The position numbers and the translations under genes are program-made. The notes under the pieces are model-generated. The model made no database searches and had not been told where the DNA came from. It saw only the letters and a list, made by a program, of their open reading frames with translations. From Gordonia araii NBRC 100433 (GTDB taxonomy: Bacteria > Actinomycetota > Actinomycetes > Mycobacteriales > Mycobacteriaceae), in the NCBI RefSeq assembly GCF_000241265.1, contig NZ_BAEE01000047.1, positions 1-33,985 of the forward strand: a DNA stretch of 33,985 nt, given 5' to 3'. Positions 1-13,743 of the stretch are shown here, piece by piece; within the stretch, counting starts at the first letter, position 1; every line of letters begins with the position of its first letter.

Positions 1-4
1 TTGG

Positions 5-100
5 TGGTACTCGACCACCCGAACTAGTGGCGCTCGACCCCCCAGATTGGGTACTCGACCATCTAGTTGGTGGCTTTCGACCATCTAATTGGCGTGCGGT
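5..100. repeat. imperfect tandem repeat, about 22-bp period
   Basis: Four copies of a TCGACC core occur at 11-16, 34-39, 55-60 and 77-82, spaced 23, 21 and 22 bp. Each is embedded in a similar TGG..TCGACC..CTA context. The array sits at the window edge, so its full length is unknown. The copies are too degenerate to be a CRISPR array and no cas gene is nearby. Function unknown. Confidence 0.6.
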
Positions 101-108
101 TTTGTTGG

Positions 109-155
109 GTGATCGAGTGCCCGGGGAGCGGAGCGAGTCGGGCGTATCGAGATCA
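109..155. repeat. hairpin intergenic repeat, Gordonia-like
   Basis: A TGATCGAG..CCCG arm faces a CGGGCGTATCGAGATCA arm across a GGGAGCGGAGCGAGT centre, making an imperfect inverted repeat. From memory, dispersed intergenic repeats of this form (GGTCGAG..GCGAAGCGAG..ATCGAGACC) are common in Gordonia genomes. That link to the genus is recollection and was not searched. Confidence 0.5.
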
Positions 156-161
156 ACTCGC

Positions 162-258
162 CTACGGCACCAGGATTGCCCGGCCTACTACTTTGCCTGC
201 CTTGAGGTCGTCGAAGGCTTGCTGCGGACCGTGCACTTTCGACGATAGGCCGCGAGCA
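162..258 (-). pseudogene. possible C-terminal remnant of a zinc alcohol dehydrogenase
   Basis: Reading the minus strand up to a TAG at 162-164 gives a tail ending FDDLKAGKVVGRAILVP. This matches the usual last residues of MDR-type zinc alcohol dehydrogenases, where an A-F-x-D-L-K-A-G-x-V-x-G-R motif ends the protein. The residues before it (about 15 codons) do not look like the family, and there is no catalytic or NAD-binding domain. I read it as the surviving 3' end of a deleted gene beside repeats. Chance similarity is possible because the match is only about 20 residues. Confidence 0.35.
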
Positions 259-300
259 GTGCCTAAGGTGGCCGACGCATGAGTAGGGACTTCTGGCTAA

Positions 301-306
301 TACGGT
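301..306 (+). promoter_or_regulatory. -10 box TACGGT, likely leaderless start
   Basis: TACGGT lies 6 nt before the GTG at 313, so transcription would begin at or next to the start codon. The GGTGAAG between them is a poor Shine-Dalgarno. No clear -35 is visible. Confidence 0.4.
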
Positions 307-312
307 GAAGTC

Positions 313-1122
313 GTGGACATTCGACTGGTCGTCTCCGACATGGACGGCACGCTGCTCTTGGACGACGGAACTGTTCCCGACGAGTTCTGGCCTTTGCTGG
401 ACGAGATGACGGCCCGCGGCATCTCGTTCGTGCCGGCATCCGGACGTCAGTTGGCGACGTTGCGGCGGCTGTTCGAGGCGAGGAGTGCCGGGATGTCCTA
501 TATCGCGGAGAACGGCACCCTGGTCAGCAATGCCGGCCATATCGTGTCGATGACGACGGTGCCCGACGACTTCGCCCTCGACGTGGTGCGCGCGGTGCGA
601 AACGCCGCGAGAGACGGTGCGAACCTCGGTGTCGTGGTGTGTAGGCGCGACGGGGCGGCGATCGAGCGCACGGACGGTTCGTTCGTCGCCGAATGTGCGA
701 AGTACTACGTCGAGTTCGACGAAGTCGACGATCTTGATCCGTATTGCCGCGACGTTCTGAAACTCGCGGTATTCGACTTCGACGACGCGGCCTCGGCCGC
801 GGCGCACTACTTCGCCGACCTAGACCAACAGGTCGTGGTGTCGGGCCGGCACTGGATCGACATCATGGCCAGTGGAGCCAACAAGGGCAATGGCGTGCGT
901 GCTTTGCAGCGGGCGCTCGGCGTCGGTGCCGACCAGACCGCGGCGTTCGGCGACTACCTCAACGACGTCGAGATGCTAGCCGCGGCGGGACACACCTATG
1001 CGGTGGCAAACGCCCATCCGGACATCGTCAAGCAGGCACGACACCGGATACCGAGCAACGCCGATCGCGGCGTCTTGGCGGTGCTTCGGCAGTTCATCGA
1101 TGCCGACGCCCCCGGGCGATAA
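313..1122 (+). CDS. Cof-type HAD-IIB family hydrolase
   Basis: Cytosolic haloacid-dehalogenase-fold phosphatase of the Cof/IIB subfamily, which usually dephosphorylates sugar phosphates or flavin and cofactor phosphates. All four HAD motifs are visible in 269 aa: motif I D9-M-D11-G-T (nucleophile Asp9), motif II PASGR near residue 45, the NKG lysine (Lys191), and motif IV GDYLND with Asp214 and Asp218 binding Mg2+. The length is normal for the family. Start is GTG 313, giving M-DIRLVVSDMDG as expected for the first beta strand. The gene is monocistronic and is followed by a strong hairpin shared with the convergent lsr2. The substrate cannot be told from sequence. Confidence 0.9.
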   Translation: MDIRLVVSDMDGTLLLDDGTVPDEFWPLLDEMTARGISFVPASGRQLATLRRLFEARSAGMSYIAENGTLVSNAGHIVSMTTVPDDFALDVVRAVRNAARDGANLGVVVCRRDGAAIERTDGSFVAECAKYYVEFDEVDDLDPYCRDVLKLAVFDFDDAASAAAHYFADLDQQVVVSGRHWIDIMASGANKGNGVRALQRALGVGADQTAAFGDYLNDVEMLAAAGHTYAVANAHPDIVKQARHRIPSNADRGVLAVLRQFIDADAPGR

Positions 1123-1140
1123 GCCTGTCCCGCCGACAAA

Positions 1141-1175
1141 GCAACGCACCGAGGGGGCTGCCCTCGGTGCGTTGC
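1141..1175. terminator. bidirectional terminator hairpin between HAD gene and lsr2
   Basis: A perfect 15-bp stem (GCAACGCACCGAGGG and its reverse complement) encloses the 5-nt loop GGCTG. It begins 18 nt after the HAD stop and lies 21 nt from the lsr2 stop, between converging genes. It lacks a long U-run, as is common for high-GC actinobacterial terminators. Confidence 0.8.
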
Positions 1176-1196
1176 GGAGTCTCTCAGGCCTAGTGG

Positions 1197-1520
1197 CTAA
1201 TTGGCCGCGTCGTAGGCCTCGACGATGTGCCCCGGAATGCGGCCGCGATCGCTGACCGTGTAGCCGTTGGCGTTGGCCCAATCGCGGATCTTCTGGGTTT
1301 CCTGCTTGCCGCGGCCGCCGCTCTGCCTGCGTCCGCCGGAGCGGACCGAGCGGGAGACGCTGATGTACTTCGCGAGCGAATCGCGGAATTTGGCTGCGTT
1401 CGAGGGAGACGTGTCGAACTCGTACGACTTGCCGTCGACGCTGAACCGGACGGTTTCGTGCGACTCCAATTGCTTGCCGTCGAGATCGTCAAATACCTGG
1501 ATCACGGCTTTCCGTGCCAT
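1197..1520 (-). CDS. lsr2: Lsr2 family nucleoid-associated DNA-bridging protein
   Basis: Lsr2 is the actinobacterial H-NS-like xenogeneic silencer; it bridges AT-rich DNA and represses acquired genes. The 107-aa length is close to the mycobacterial protein (about 112 aa). The N-terminal half (residues 1-60, MARKAVIQVFDDLDG..) is the beta-sheet dimerisation domain. After a basic SGGRRQSGGRGK linker, the C-terminal helical domain ends with IRDWANANGYTVSDRGRIP, whose RGR is the minor-groove AT-hook-like motif. The ATG at 1520 has AGAGGGGA upstream as ribosome site. It converges on the HAD gene. It is relevant that two accessory regions lie in the same window, since such DNA is what Lsr2 normally silences. 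Confidence 0.96.
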   Translation of the reverse strand: MARKAVIQVFDDLDGKQLESHETVRFSVDGKSYEFDTSPSNAAKFRDSLAKYISVSRSVRSGGRRQSGGRGKQETQKIRDWANANGYTVSDRGRIPGHIVEAYDAAN

Positions 1521-1625
1521 TATCGTTCCCCTCTGTCGAGATTTTGCCGCACGATTTTCGTGCGACGCCTATAGCGAAGAACAATAACAGCAGTTCCTTA
1601 ACAAAGTCTGGCAACCAACTGGGTG

Positions 1626-2423
1626 CTATGACGTCGGTGGTGCCGATGTTCTGCTTGTCCGGTCCTCGTCTGGCGCCGGACCCCGCAACGATCGCGGCGC
1701 TCGATCTACCGCTCGTATCTCGCGGAAGCCGTCCTTAGTGACGGCGAATCCCGAGCCCGCCGACTGCAGGCAGAACATTCCGTCGATCGAATTCAGGCAT
1801 TTGAATCGGCCGACGGACAGCGTCTCTCCGAATGTCAGGATTGCCGAGCGCGTCATGACCGGATAGAGGTTCGAACACGCGCCGGCCGTCGCCCCGGCCG
1901 GGCCGAGGGTCACCATTCTCCGGTCCCATTTGCAGGTTTCCGGTGTGCCGCGCGGGGGAGCGGGCGGGCCTTCGACATTCTTGGATCTGCACGCCAGCGT
2001 TCCGGTTCCGTTGGCGCCCGTCGAGCATTGGACGCCTCTGTCGGGGCTGCTGAAATGGAAGCCACTGGTGGTCGTCAACGGCGAGCGCTGGGTCTTGGCC
2101 GCCCGATGGTGGCGCTCGGCATCCGCGCGCGGGGCGACGTTGATGATATGACCGAACGACCAGTCATCCCATTGGCCGCGTTCGCTGTCGCTCTCGGCTT
2201 CTTCCGACGGGTCCACGGAGGTAGTGGCCACCGAGGATTCTGTGGTCAGCGCGTCGGTTCCCGGGATGACGATGGTGCGAGATTCATCCGGTGTGGCCAG
2301 CTCGGATACCACGCTGCAACTGTTCAAGCAGGCCACGGCGGTCGTCGCCACGAGTGCGATCGCCACGGACCAGGCGACTCGCACCCGTCGCGGCGAGCCC
2401 TCGCGCCGTCCGTACCCTTGCAT
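1626..2423 (-). CDS. putative secreted lipoprotein, hypothetical
   Basis: A 265-aa protein with a basic N-terminus ([18 protein letters not shown]), one hydrophobic segment ([13 protein letters not shown]) and candidate lipobox cysteines in AVACLNSC. It is therefore probably lipid-anchored outside the membrane. A Ser/Thr/Glu-rich linker follows. Then comes a C-terminal domain with paired cysteines ([36 protein letters not shown]), suggesting disulfides, and an ending [11 protein letters not shown] of the kind seen in actinobacterial exported hypotheticals. No function is assigned. I chose the ATG at 2423 because GGGAG sits about 9 nt upstream; a longer in-frame start would run into trhO. Its start lies 2 bp from the divergent trhO start. 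Confidence 0.7.
   Translation of the reverse strand: MQGYGRREGSPRRVRVAWSVAIALVATTAVACLNSCSVVSELATPDESRTIVIPGTDALTTESSVATTSVDPSEEAESDSERGQWDDWSFGHIINVAPRADAERHHRAAKTQRSPLTTTSGFHFSSPDRGVQCSTGANGTGTLACRSKNVEGPPAPPRGTPETCKWDRRMVTLGPAGATAGACSNLYPVMTRSAILTFGETLSVGRFKCLNSIDGMFCLQSAGSGFAVTKDGFREIRAVDRAPRSLRGPAPDEDRTSRTSAPPTS
2413..2418 (+). promoter_or_regulatory. -10 box TACCCT for trhO, likely leaderless
   Basis: TACCCT lies 7 nt before GTG 2426 and there is no Shine-Dalgarno. The box falls inside the first codons of the opposite-strand lipoprotein gene. Confidence 0.4.
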
Positions 2424-2425
2424 TT

Positions 2426-3274
2426 GTGGCAACTCCCAAGATTGTCCTGTTTTACGTCTTCGCTCCGCTGGCTGATCCGGAGGCCATCCGGTTGTGGCAG
2501 TACACGCTCGCATCGACGTCGAACCTGCGGGGCCGGATCATCATCTCGCCCCACGGTATCAATGCCACCGTCGGCGGGGACCTGCCCGACGTCAAACGTT
2601 ACGTTCGCGGGACAAGGGAGTACCCCGCATTCAAGAACGCCGACGTGAAATGGTCCGACGGCACCGGCGACGACTTCCCGAAACTCTCGGTGAAAGTCCG
2701 GCCGGAGATCGTCACCTTCGGTGAGCCGTCGCGCGTGCGAGTAGACGACTCCGGCGTGGTCGGGGGCGGGGCCCACCTGAGTCCCGCCGGGGTGCACGAA
2801 TTGGTGACGCGGCGCGGTGACGACGTTGTGTTTCTCGACGGCCGCAACGAGATCGAGGCGCAGATCGGCCGCTTTCGCGGCGCTGTGGTTCCGGCGGCGC
2901 AGACGACGCGTGATCTGTTACGACTGGTCGATTCGGGCGATTTCGACGAGTATCGCGAGCGCCCGGTCGTCACCTATTGCACGGGCGGAGTGCGGTGCGA
3001 GGTACTCAGCGCATTACTCGTCGATCGCGGATTCGCCGAGGTCTATCAGTTGGACGGCGGAATCGTCCGCTACGGGGAGGAGTTCGGCGACGAGGGGCTT
3101 TGGGAGGGCTCACTGTATGTCTTCGACGGGCGGATGAGTGTCGACTTCTCTGACAACCCCACCGTGATCGGCGAATGCGCGCGGTGCGGAAATCCGACGA
3201 AGAATGTCGCCAATTTTCCCGACGCCGACGGTCGTGACTTGCTCGTCGTCTGCGGTGAGTGTGCGCCGGAATGA
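2426..3274 (+). CDS. trhO: tRNA uridine(34) hydroxylase, rhodanese family (TrhO/YceA)
   Basis: TrhO uses oxygen to hydroxylate the wobble uridine U34 of tRNAs, the first step toward cmo5U/mcmo5U. The protein is 282 aa from GTG 2426 ([15 protein letters not shown]), matching the family N-terminus; upstream in-frame codons are unlike the family. Order: N-terminal acylphosphatase-like domain (1-95, with the [17 protein letters not shown] motif), rhodanese domain (about 125-235) with active-site Cys185 in YCTGGVRC, then a C-terminal cysteine cluster (CARCGNP..VVCGEC) that probably binds zinc. Its stop overlaps the next start as ATGA, so it is translationally coupled to the COG0523 GTPase. Confidence 0.9.
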   Translation: MATPKIVLFYVFAPLADPEAIRLWQYTLASTSNLRGRIIISPHGINATVGGDLPDVKRYVRGTREYPAFKNADVKWSDGTGDDFPKLSVKVRPEIVTFGEPSRVRVDDSGVVGGGAHLSPAGVHELVTRRGDDVVFLDGRNEIEAQIGRFRGAVVPAAQTTRDLLRLVDSGDFDEYRERPVVTYCTGGVRCEVLSALLVDRGFAEVYQLDGGIVRYGEEFGDEGLWEGSLYVFDGRMSVDFSDNPTVIGECARCGNPTKNVANFPDADGRDLLVVCGECAPE

Positions 3275-4386
3275 GTACAGCGGCAGCGGCTGACGTGCCG
3301 GTGATCGTTCTTGCCGGCTTTCTCGGTGCGGGGAAGACGACGCTTCTCAACCATGTGCTGCGTCGCGCCGGCGACACGCGGCTCGGCGTGATCGTCAACG
3401 ACTTCGGCATGGTGAACGTGGACGCCCTGCTGGTGGCGAGCCAGGTCGACGGCGTCGTCGGCTTTGGCAACGGATGCCTTTGCTGTGCAACGGATTCCGA
3501 TGGATTCGAGGATGCGGTCTCCCGCTTGGCGCGGACCGATGTCGACGCCGTGCTGGTGGAGGCGTCGGGGATCGCGGAACCGCGCAGTCTGATCCGTCGA
3601 GTGGTCGCGATGGATGACTCCCTCGTCGCCTACGGCGGGCTGGTCTATGTGCTCGACGCGGCGGCTTTCGGTGACGGCGCGGCGGCCGAGGCGGCCGGTG
3701 GGCTCGGGTTCGACGCCGTGCTGCGACAGGCGCGCGACGCCGATCTCATCGTCGTCAACAAAGCCGATCTGGTCGGACCTGACGAGCTGGAGCTCATCGG
3801 GCGGCGGTTGGACGAGGTCAACGACACCGCGGCCCGTGTGATCACGGCTGAGGCGGCGATTGACCCGGGTCTGCTCGTCGACGCTCGGCCCCGAGCACGG
3901 TCCGCCGAGCCGCAGCAGCTCAGCCTCGACGCCCTGCTGCGCGACGAGGATGACGAACACCGGCCCGACGAGCACGGTCAAGCTCACGAGAACCATGACC
4001 ATTTGCACGAGCGCTACCAGCAGCACACGTGGGAGCACGACGGTCCGGTGAATCCACGCGCGCTCGCGCTACTGCTCGAGCGTCCTCCGCGCGGGTGCTA
4101 CCGGATCAAGGGTTGGGCGCACGTCGATTCGCAGGTCTACACCGGTGCCGTGGAGCTTTCGGCAGTCGGCGGCCGGATACGCGCGACGCGCACGGGGAGT
4201 CGGCCAGGTGCCCGGAACGTCGTCGTGCTCATCGGCGTCGACATGGCGTCGTCGCAGATCGAGGAGGCGTGTGCCCGCCTGGTCGAAATCGACCCCGACG
4301 ACGAGTTCGGCGCGTTGAGTCTCCTGCGCTACGACCCCGTCTCCGTCGGGCCGGCCGATGATGCGGTCGAAACGGGTGGCGACTGA
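3271..4386 (+). CDS. COG0523/CobW-family metal-chaperone GTPase
   Basis: G3E GTPase that delivers or handles a transition metal, usually Zn or Co. The 371-aa protein has Walker [10 protein letters not shown] (residues 16-24, Lys22), the metal-binding CxCC motif (C69-L-C71-C72), the GIAEP switch segment, an NKAD guanine motif, a histidine- and acid-rich loop (about 229-262, with [15 protein letters not shown]) and a C-terminal CobW_C domain (about 275-350). The ATG at 3271 overlaps the trhO stop by 4 nt and follows GCCGGA. An earlier in-frame GTG at 3259 is less likely. Many paralogues exist, so the target metalloprotein is open. No Zur-like operator is evident, since the promoter is that of trhO. 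Confidence 0.88.
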   Translation: MSTAAAADVPVIVLAGFLGAGKTTLLNHVLRRAGDTRLGVIVNDFGMVNVDALLVASQVDGVVGFGNGCLCCATDSDGFEDAVSRLARTDVDAVLVEASGIAEPRSLIRRVVAMDDSLVAYGGLVYVLDAAAFGDGAAAEAAGGLGFDAVLRQARDADLIVVNKADLVGPDELELIGRRLDEVNDTAARVITAEAAIDPGLLVDARPRARSAEPQQLSLDALLRDEDDEHRPDEHGQAHENHDHLHERYQQHTWEHDGPVNPRALALLLERPPRGCYRIKGWAHVDSQVYTGAVELSAVGGRIRATRTGSRPGARNVVVLIGVDMASSQIEEACARLVEIDPDDEFGALSLLRYDPVSVGPADDAVETGGD

Positions 4387-4495
4387 CCGCCGACCGGTCC
4401 CGACCGCGCCGTGGTGACAGCCGTCACGGCACAGGTCACATCCTGCTAACAGATGGCTTCGCAGCTGGCGACCCGGTCTTGGCCGATGGTTCACT

Positions 4496-4518
4496 GTTAC
4501 AGAAGTTACTAGTGTGAC
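4496..4518 (+). promoter_or_regulatory. three 9-bp-phased GTTAC-type direct repeats upstream of amidase
   Basis: GTTAC (4496-4500), GTTAC (4505-4509) and GTGAC (4514-4518) are separated by exactly 4 nt each. A further GTGAC-AGCC-GTCAC inverted repeat and a GTCAC lie at about 4412-4438. Phased direct repeats of GTTAC/GTCAC type resemble binding sites of MtrA, the actinobacterial response regulator that controls cell-wall hydrolases. The assignment to MtrA is inference from the motif and the target gene. Confidence 0.4.
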
Positions 4519-4549
4519 TAAAGGTGTTTACACCGGAGGGCAATCCACC

Positions 4550-5596
4550 ATGCGTAAGACATTGACCGCTGTAGCAATGCTCGCCGCCGTCTCGGCGTCG
4601 ATCGCGATGGCGCCGACCAGTCAGGCCGAGCCTCGGCCGACTCCGCGGCAGCCCGCGGCACCGGCACCGGCGACCCCAGGCGCCAAGCAGTTGTCCGGCA
4701 AGACCGTCTTCCTCGATCCCGGCCATCAGGGATCGTCGGCCGGGCACTCCCTGAACAAGCAGGTCCCCGACGGCCGTGGCGGCAAGAAGCCCTGCCAGAC
4801 GACCGGGGCGACGGGGGTCAACGGGGTCAAGGAACATACGGTCAACTGGCAGATCGCCCAGTTGGTGAAGGGCGCGCTGGAGAGCCAGGGTGCCCGGGTC
4901 GTGCTCAGCAGGCAGAACGACACCGGCTGGGGCGGCTGCATCGACGAGCGGGCAGCCGCGGCCAACCGCTCCGGCGCCAACGTGGCCATCAGCATCCATG
5001 CCGACTCGTCGAGCAGGGGAGCCGACGCCGGCAAGAGCGGCTTTCACATGATCGTGCCGAAGCTCCCGATCCCCGACAAGAAGGCCGAGACCGCGCAGCG
5101 CGGCGAGGGACGCAAGGCCTCCAACGCGATGCGCGACGCCTTCAAGAAGGCGGGCTTCACCCCGGCCAACTATGTCGGTGCGGTCGACGGGATCCAGGAG
5201 CGCTCCGATATCGCCGGACCGAACACCACTCACGTCCCGCTCGTCTTCGTCGAGATGGGTAACCTCTCGAACCCGACCGAGGCCAAGCAACTGTCCGCTC
5301 ACGACGGTCAGATGAAGTACGCCACCGCGATCACCGACGGTGCGCTGAACTACCTCACCGGATCGACGGCGGGCTCCGGCCTGCTGGGCGCGGCGCCGGA
5401 CAACCAGTCCCCGTCGGCGCCCGACGGAGCCGGGCTGGCCGGCCTGCTGCCCGCGATCCAGGAGATGATGCGTTCCGGCGATCTGAGCGGAATCACCTCG
5501 TTCATGGTCGGCCCCGTCCAGGACGCCGGGTCGGAAATCCTCAAGGCGATGCTGAGCGTGGTGTACGGATTGTTCGGCGGCAAGCTGCCCATCTGA
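4550..5596 (+). CDS. secreted N-acetylmuramoyl-L-alanine amidase (Amidase_3, Rv3717/Ami1-like)
   Basis: Zinc amidase cleaving the bond between MurNAc and the stem peptide of peptidoglycan, acting outside the membrane. The 348-aa protein starts with a Sec signal peptide (MRKTLTAVAMLAAVSASIAM..SQAEP). The Amidase_3 domain (about 45-270) shows the zinc ligands His59 (LDPGHQG), Glu95 (VKEHTVN) and His150 (SIHADS), and catalytic Glu235 (VEMGNLSN). Paired cysteines (KPCQT, GGCIDE) resemble the disulfide of mycobacterial Rv3717. A C-terminal tail of about 75 residues has no recognisable cell-wall-binding repeat. ATG 4550 is chosen for GGAGGG 9 nt upstream and an intact signal peptide. The phased GTTAC repeats upstream suggest envelope two-component control. 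Confidence 0.92.
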   Translation: MRKTLTAVAMLAAVSASIAMAPTSQAEPRPTPRQPAAPAPATPGAKQLSGKTVFLDPGHQGSSAGHSLNKQVPDGRGGKKPCQTTGATGVNGVKEHTVNWQIAQLVKGALESQGARVVLSRQNDTGWGGCIDERAAAANRSGANVAISIHADSSSRGADAGKSGFHMIVPKLPIPDKKAETAQRGEGRKASNAMRDAFKKAGFTPANYVGAVDGIQERSDIAGPNTTHVPLVFVEMGNLSNPTEAKQLSAHDGQMKYATAITDGALNYLTGSTAGSGLLGAAPDNQSPSAPDGAGLAGLLPAIQEMMRSGDLSGITSFMVGPVQDAGSEILKAMLSVVYGLFGGKLPI

Positions 5597-5619
5597 CCGG
5601 TCCGGTTGCGGCGCCCCGC

Positions 5620-5635
5620 CGAGACGCGGGTCTCG
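5620..5635. terminator. small inverted repeat after the amidase gene
   Basis: CGAGAC-GCGG-GTCTCG, a 6-bp stem with 4-nt loop, lies 24 nt after the amidase stop and just before the SDR promoter. It could be a weak terminator or an operator for the SDR gene. Confidence 0.35.
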
Positions 5636-5641
5636 TGCGGC

Positions 5642-5647
5642 TACGCT
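5642..5647 (+). promoter_or_regulatory. -10 box TACGCT, likely leaderless SDR start
   Basis: TACGCT lies 7 nt before ATG 5655 with no Shine-Dalgarno, predicting a transcript that begins at the ATG. Confidence 0.45.
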
Positions 5648-6554
5648 GTGTGGCATGAGTCTCAAAGATTTGTTCTACATGGCTCCGCCGGTGCGTTCGC
5701 TGCGGGGACGGAAAGTGCTGATCACCGGAGCTGCCAGCGGCATCGGCCGCGCCACCGCGCTGGCGTCGGCAGCCGAGGGGGCCGAGCTCGTCATCACCGA
5801 CCTGCATCCGGAGCCGCTGGACGAAGTGGCCGCCGAGATCAACGCGGCCGGGGGCACGGTGCTCTATCACGAGGCCGGCGACGTGTCGGACTACGAGTGG
5901 GTCAGCAAGTTCGCGAAGAACGTCGATGCCGAGGTCGGCGTCATGGACGTCGTCATGAACATTGCCGGAATCTCCGCGTGGGGCACGGTAGAGAACCTCG
6001 AACACAAGCACTGGAAATCGATGGTGGATGTGAACCTGATGGGGCCCATTCACATCATCGAGAGCTTCGTCCCCCAGATGGTGGCCCGCGGCAACGGCGG
6101 CCAACTGGTGAACGTCTCGTCGGCGGCCGGGCTGCTGGCGCTGCCCTGGCACGCCGCCTACAGCGCGAGCAAGTTCGGGCTGCGCGGGGTGTCGGAGGTC
6201 CTGCGATTCGACCTGCGCCGCCACCGCATCGGCGTCAGTCTGGTCTGCCCGGGGGCGGTCGCCACTCCGCTGGTCAACACCGTCGACATCGTCGGCATCG
6301 ACCGCGACAACGAAGAGGTAGCCGCGGCGATCGGCGGGTTCCACAAGATGGCCGCCTCCCCGGAGAAGGCGGCAGCGGCCATCCTCAAGGGTGTGAAGAA
6401 GAACCGCTTCATCGTCTACACCTCCTTCGACATCCGCTTCGGATACTGGTGGGCGCGCAAGTTCGCCTTCCCCTACGAAGTCGTCATGCGCGTCGCCAAC
6501 GACCAGTTCACCCGGTTGGCGCGCAAGGCGCCGCCGAAGAAGAGCCCGGCCGGA

Positions 6555-12008
<5,454 letters not shown>

Positions 12009-12173
12009 TCGGTCTCTCTGCGTTGGGCCATCCTCGGATGGCATGGGCGGATGCTCGGCTAGTGCCGTCCTTGGCTGACCGGACTTGGGCACGCGAAGCA
12101 GTTCGGGGATTCCCCCGAACCGGTTGCTTCATCGTAGGGAGTATTGCGCATCGGGGGTATGCCTACTCTCACG

Positions 12174-12179
12174 TAACCT
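12174..12179 (+). promoter_or_regulatory. -10 box TAACCT, likely leaderless nucleosidase start
   Basis: TAACCT lies 8 nt before GTG 12188. The 179-bp interval between the divergent carboxylase and nucleosidase starts (12009-12187) holds no gene. I could not place a convincing carboxylase promoter in it. Confidence 0.35.
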
Positions 12180-12187
12180 TTTGCAAC

Positions 12188-12769
12188 GTGACGAAGACAA
12201 CTGTCTACTCGCGAGTACTGGTGGTTTCGGCGACGCGCGCCGAGGCCGCACACGTGCCGACGGGCACGCGATTGCTGGGTACCGGGCTCGGAAAGGTGAC
12301 CGCGGCGATGTCGCTGGCCAGGGTCTTGACCCAGGCCCAGCACGGCGTGGTGGCACCGGTCTCGGCGATCGTGAACATCGGGACCGCGGGCGCGCTGCAC
12401 GACCGGCACGCCGGCCTATTCGTGCCGTCGCGGGTCACCGAGCACGATCTCGACGCCGACGTCTTGCGCGATCTCGGCTATCCGACGGCGTCGTCGTGGG
12501 AGATTCCCGACGGCGACGGCACGGTTCTGGCGACGGGCGACAGCTTCATCAGCGACTCGTCGCGGCGCGCCCAGCTGGCTCGGATCGCCGATCTCGTCGA
12601 CATGGAGGGGGCGGCGGTTGCCCGCGTGGCCGCCGAGTTCGGTGTTCCGCTGCGGCTGGTGAAGGTCGTCAGTGACACCGCCGATGAGACCGCGGTGGAC
12701 TGGCCGGAACGCGTCGACGCGGCGGCGCGCCGATTGGGGGAGTGGCTGCGCGAGACGGATCTCGGCTGA
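12188..12769 (+). CDS. nucleosidase of the PNP/UDP (MTA/SAH nucleosidase-like) family
   Basis: A 193-aa protein of the nucleoside phosphorylase fold. The central VNIGTAGAL matches the family's N-x-G-x-A-G loop. ATGDSFI and VDMEGAAVARVA correspond to the nucleoside-binding methionine/glutamate segment. VVSDTADETA supplies the catalytic Asp of the SD-x-AD motif. It most likely hydrolyses 5'-methylthioadenosine and S-adenosylhomocysteine to adenine. It is about 35 residues shorter than E. coli MTAN and starts with a reduced first strand (VYSRVLVVSATRAEAAHVP), so a different adenosine-like substrate is possible. Start GTG 12188 is chosen because upstream codons are non-homologous and a -10 box sits 8 nt away. 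Confidence 0.8.
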   Translation: MTKTTVYSRVLVVSATRAEAAHVPTGTRLLGTGLGKVTAAMSLARVLTQAQHGVVAPVSAIVNIGTAGALHDRHAGLFVPSRVTEHDLDADVLRDLGYPTASSWEIPDGDGTVLATGDSFISDSSRRAQLARIADLVDMEGAAVARVAAEFGVPLRLVKVVSDTADETAVDWPERVDAAARRLGEWLRETDLG

Positions 12770-12779
12770 TCGAGCGCCG

Positions 12780-13679
12780 TCAGAACCCGTCGTCGTCGAG
12801 CGGCGGCGGCGCGGCGCGGCGCCGGCCCGGCCGAGGCTGGACAGCACCGGGCGGCGGGGGCGGGCCCGACGGCTTGGCCGGATGAACCGCCGGCTCGCCG
12901 GGACGGGCCGATCGGTCGATTCGCACCCCGTGTGCTGCCGCGCCGGCGGTCATGCGCTGCTGGCGGGGCTGCACCGCGGGCTGGCCGGTCGGCGAGGGGC
13001 GACGGCCGTGTCCGCTCGGGACCACCGCGGGTGCGGCACGACCGCGGGGGTCGGGCTGCCTGCCCTGCTGGCGCTGGGCCTCGGCGGCGGCCCGGCTCGC
13101 GCGTGCCGCCGCGGATTCGGGGCGGGGCTGGGCCGGAGTCCGTCCGGGCTTCGATTCGCGATCGGCGGTCGCCTGACGCTTCTCGGAAGACTTCGTCGCC
13201 GCCTGCTCGGCACGGGCGGCCCGGTAGCGGCGCCACCGAACCACCACGACCGTGAGTCCGGCGAGGAACGTGAAGAGAATGATGGGGAAGTCGTTGGAGA
13301 ACGCGAAGATCTGCTTGATCAGGAGCGAGTTGAGATCGGGAACGTTGGCGCTGGTGACCAGCCCCTTGATCTTCACCCCGACGACCCGCGCCACGATCAG
13401 ACCGACGGCGATCAGCGGAGGCTGAACCGCCGCGGTGAAAAGCCCGCGGTTACGGACCGCCAGCGCGGCCAGCAGGCACCCCAACGCGAAGCCGATCTGG
13501 CGGGCGTGGATGCCTTCGGACAGATTGAACAGACGCGCCGTCGCCGAGTCGAGAGCTATGCCGAGCAGGGAGAATCCGAACGCGATGACGACCGCGCCCC
13601 ACCACGGCACACCGCGGCGGCTCGCGACAGCGGACTGTTCGGCGAGCGGCACGTCGGGGCCGGATTCCAGGAAACGCAC
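12780..13679 (-). CDS. DUF6542 membrane protein with disordered basic tail
   Basis: A 299-aa protein. Residues 24-150 contain four hydrophobic segments (WWGAVVIAFGFSLLGIAL, IGFALGCLLAALAV, PPLIAVGLIVARVVGV and FPIILFTFLAGLTVVVV), matching the actinobacterial DUF6542 domain of unknown function. The remaining half is low-complexity, rich in Arg, Pro, Ala and Gln, probably disordered and cytoplasmic, and ends in acidic DDDGF. In Mycobacterium a DUF6542 protein is encoded beside ychF (Rv1111c-Rv1112, from memory); here the two are separated by about 12.7 kb. The GTG start at 13679 is preceded by TACCGT 6 nt upstream. Confidence 0.8.
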   Translation of the reverse strand: MRFLESGPDVPLAEQSAVASRRGVPWWGAVVIAFGFSLLGIALDSATARLFNLSEGIHARQIGFALGCLLAALAVRNRGLFTAAVQPPLIAVGLIVARVVGVKIKGLVTSANVPDLNSLLIKQIFAFSNDFPIILFTFLAGLTVVVVRWRRYRAARAEQAATKSSEKRQATADRESKPGRTPAQPRPESAAARASRAAAEAQRQQGRQPDPRGRAAPAVVPSGHGRRPSPTGQPAVQPRQQRMTAGAAAHGVRIDRSARPGEPAVHPAKPSGPPPPPGAVQPRPGRRRAAPPPLDDDGF

Positions 13680-13685
13680 GGTTCA

Positions 13686-13691
13686 ACGGTA
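13686..13691 (-). promoter_or_regulatory. -10 box TACCGT, likely leaderless DUF6542 start
   Basis: On the minus strand TACCGT is separated from GTG 13679 by 6 nt, with no Shine-Dalgarno. Confidence 0.4.
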
Positions 13692-13743
13692 CCGGGTCGA
13701 GCTGTGATTGCCGGTAACCGAAAGCGCGCGTGGGTGTCGAGCG

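Noticed and set aside
5..100. Possible CRISPR array
   Set aside because: The units are imperfect, have a period of about 22 bp with no unique spacers, and no cas genes are present.
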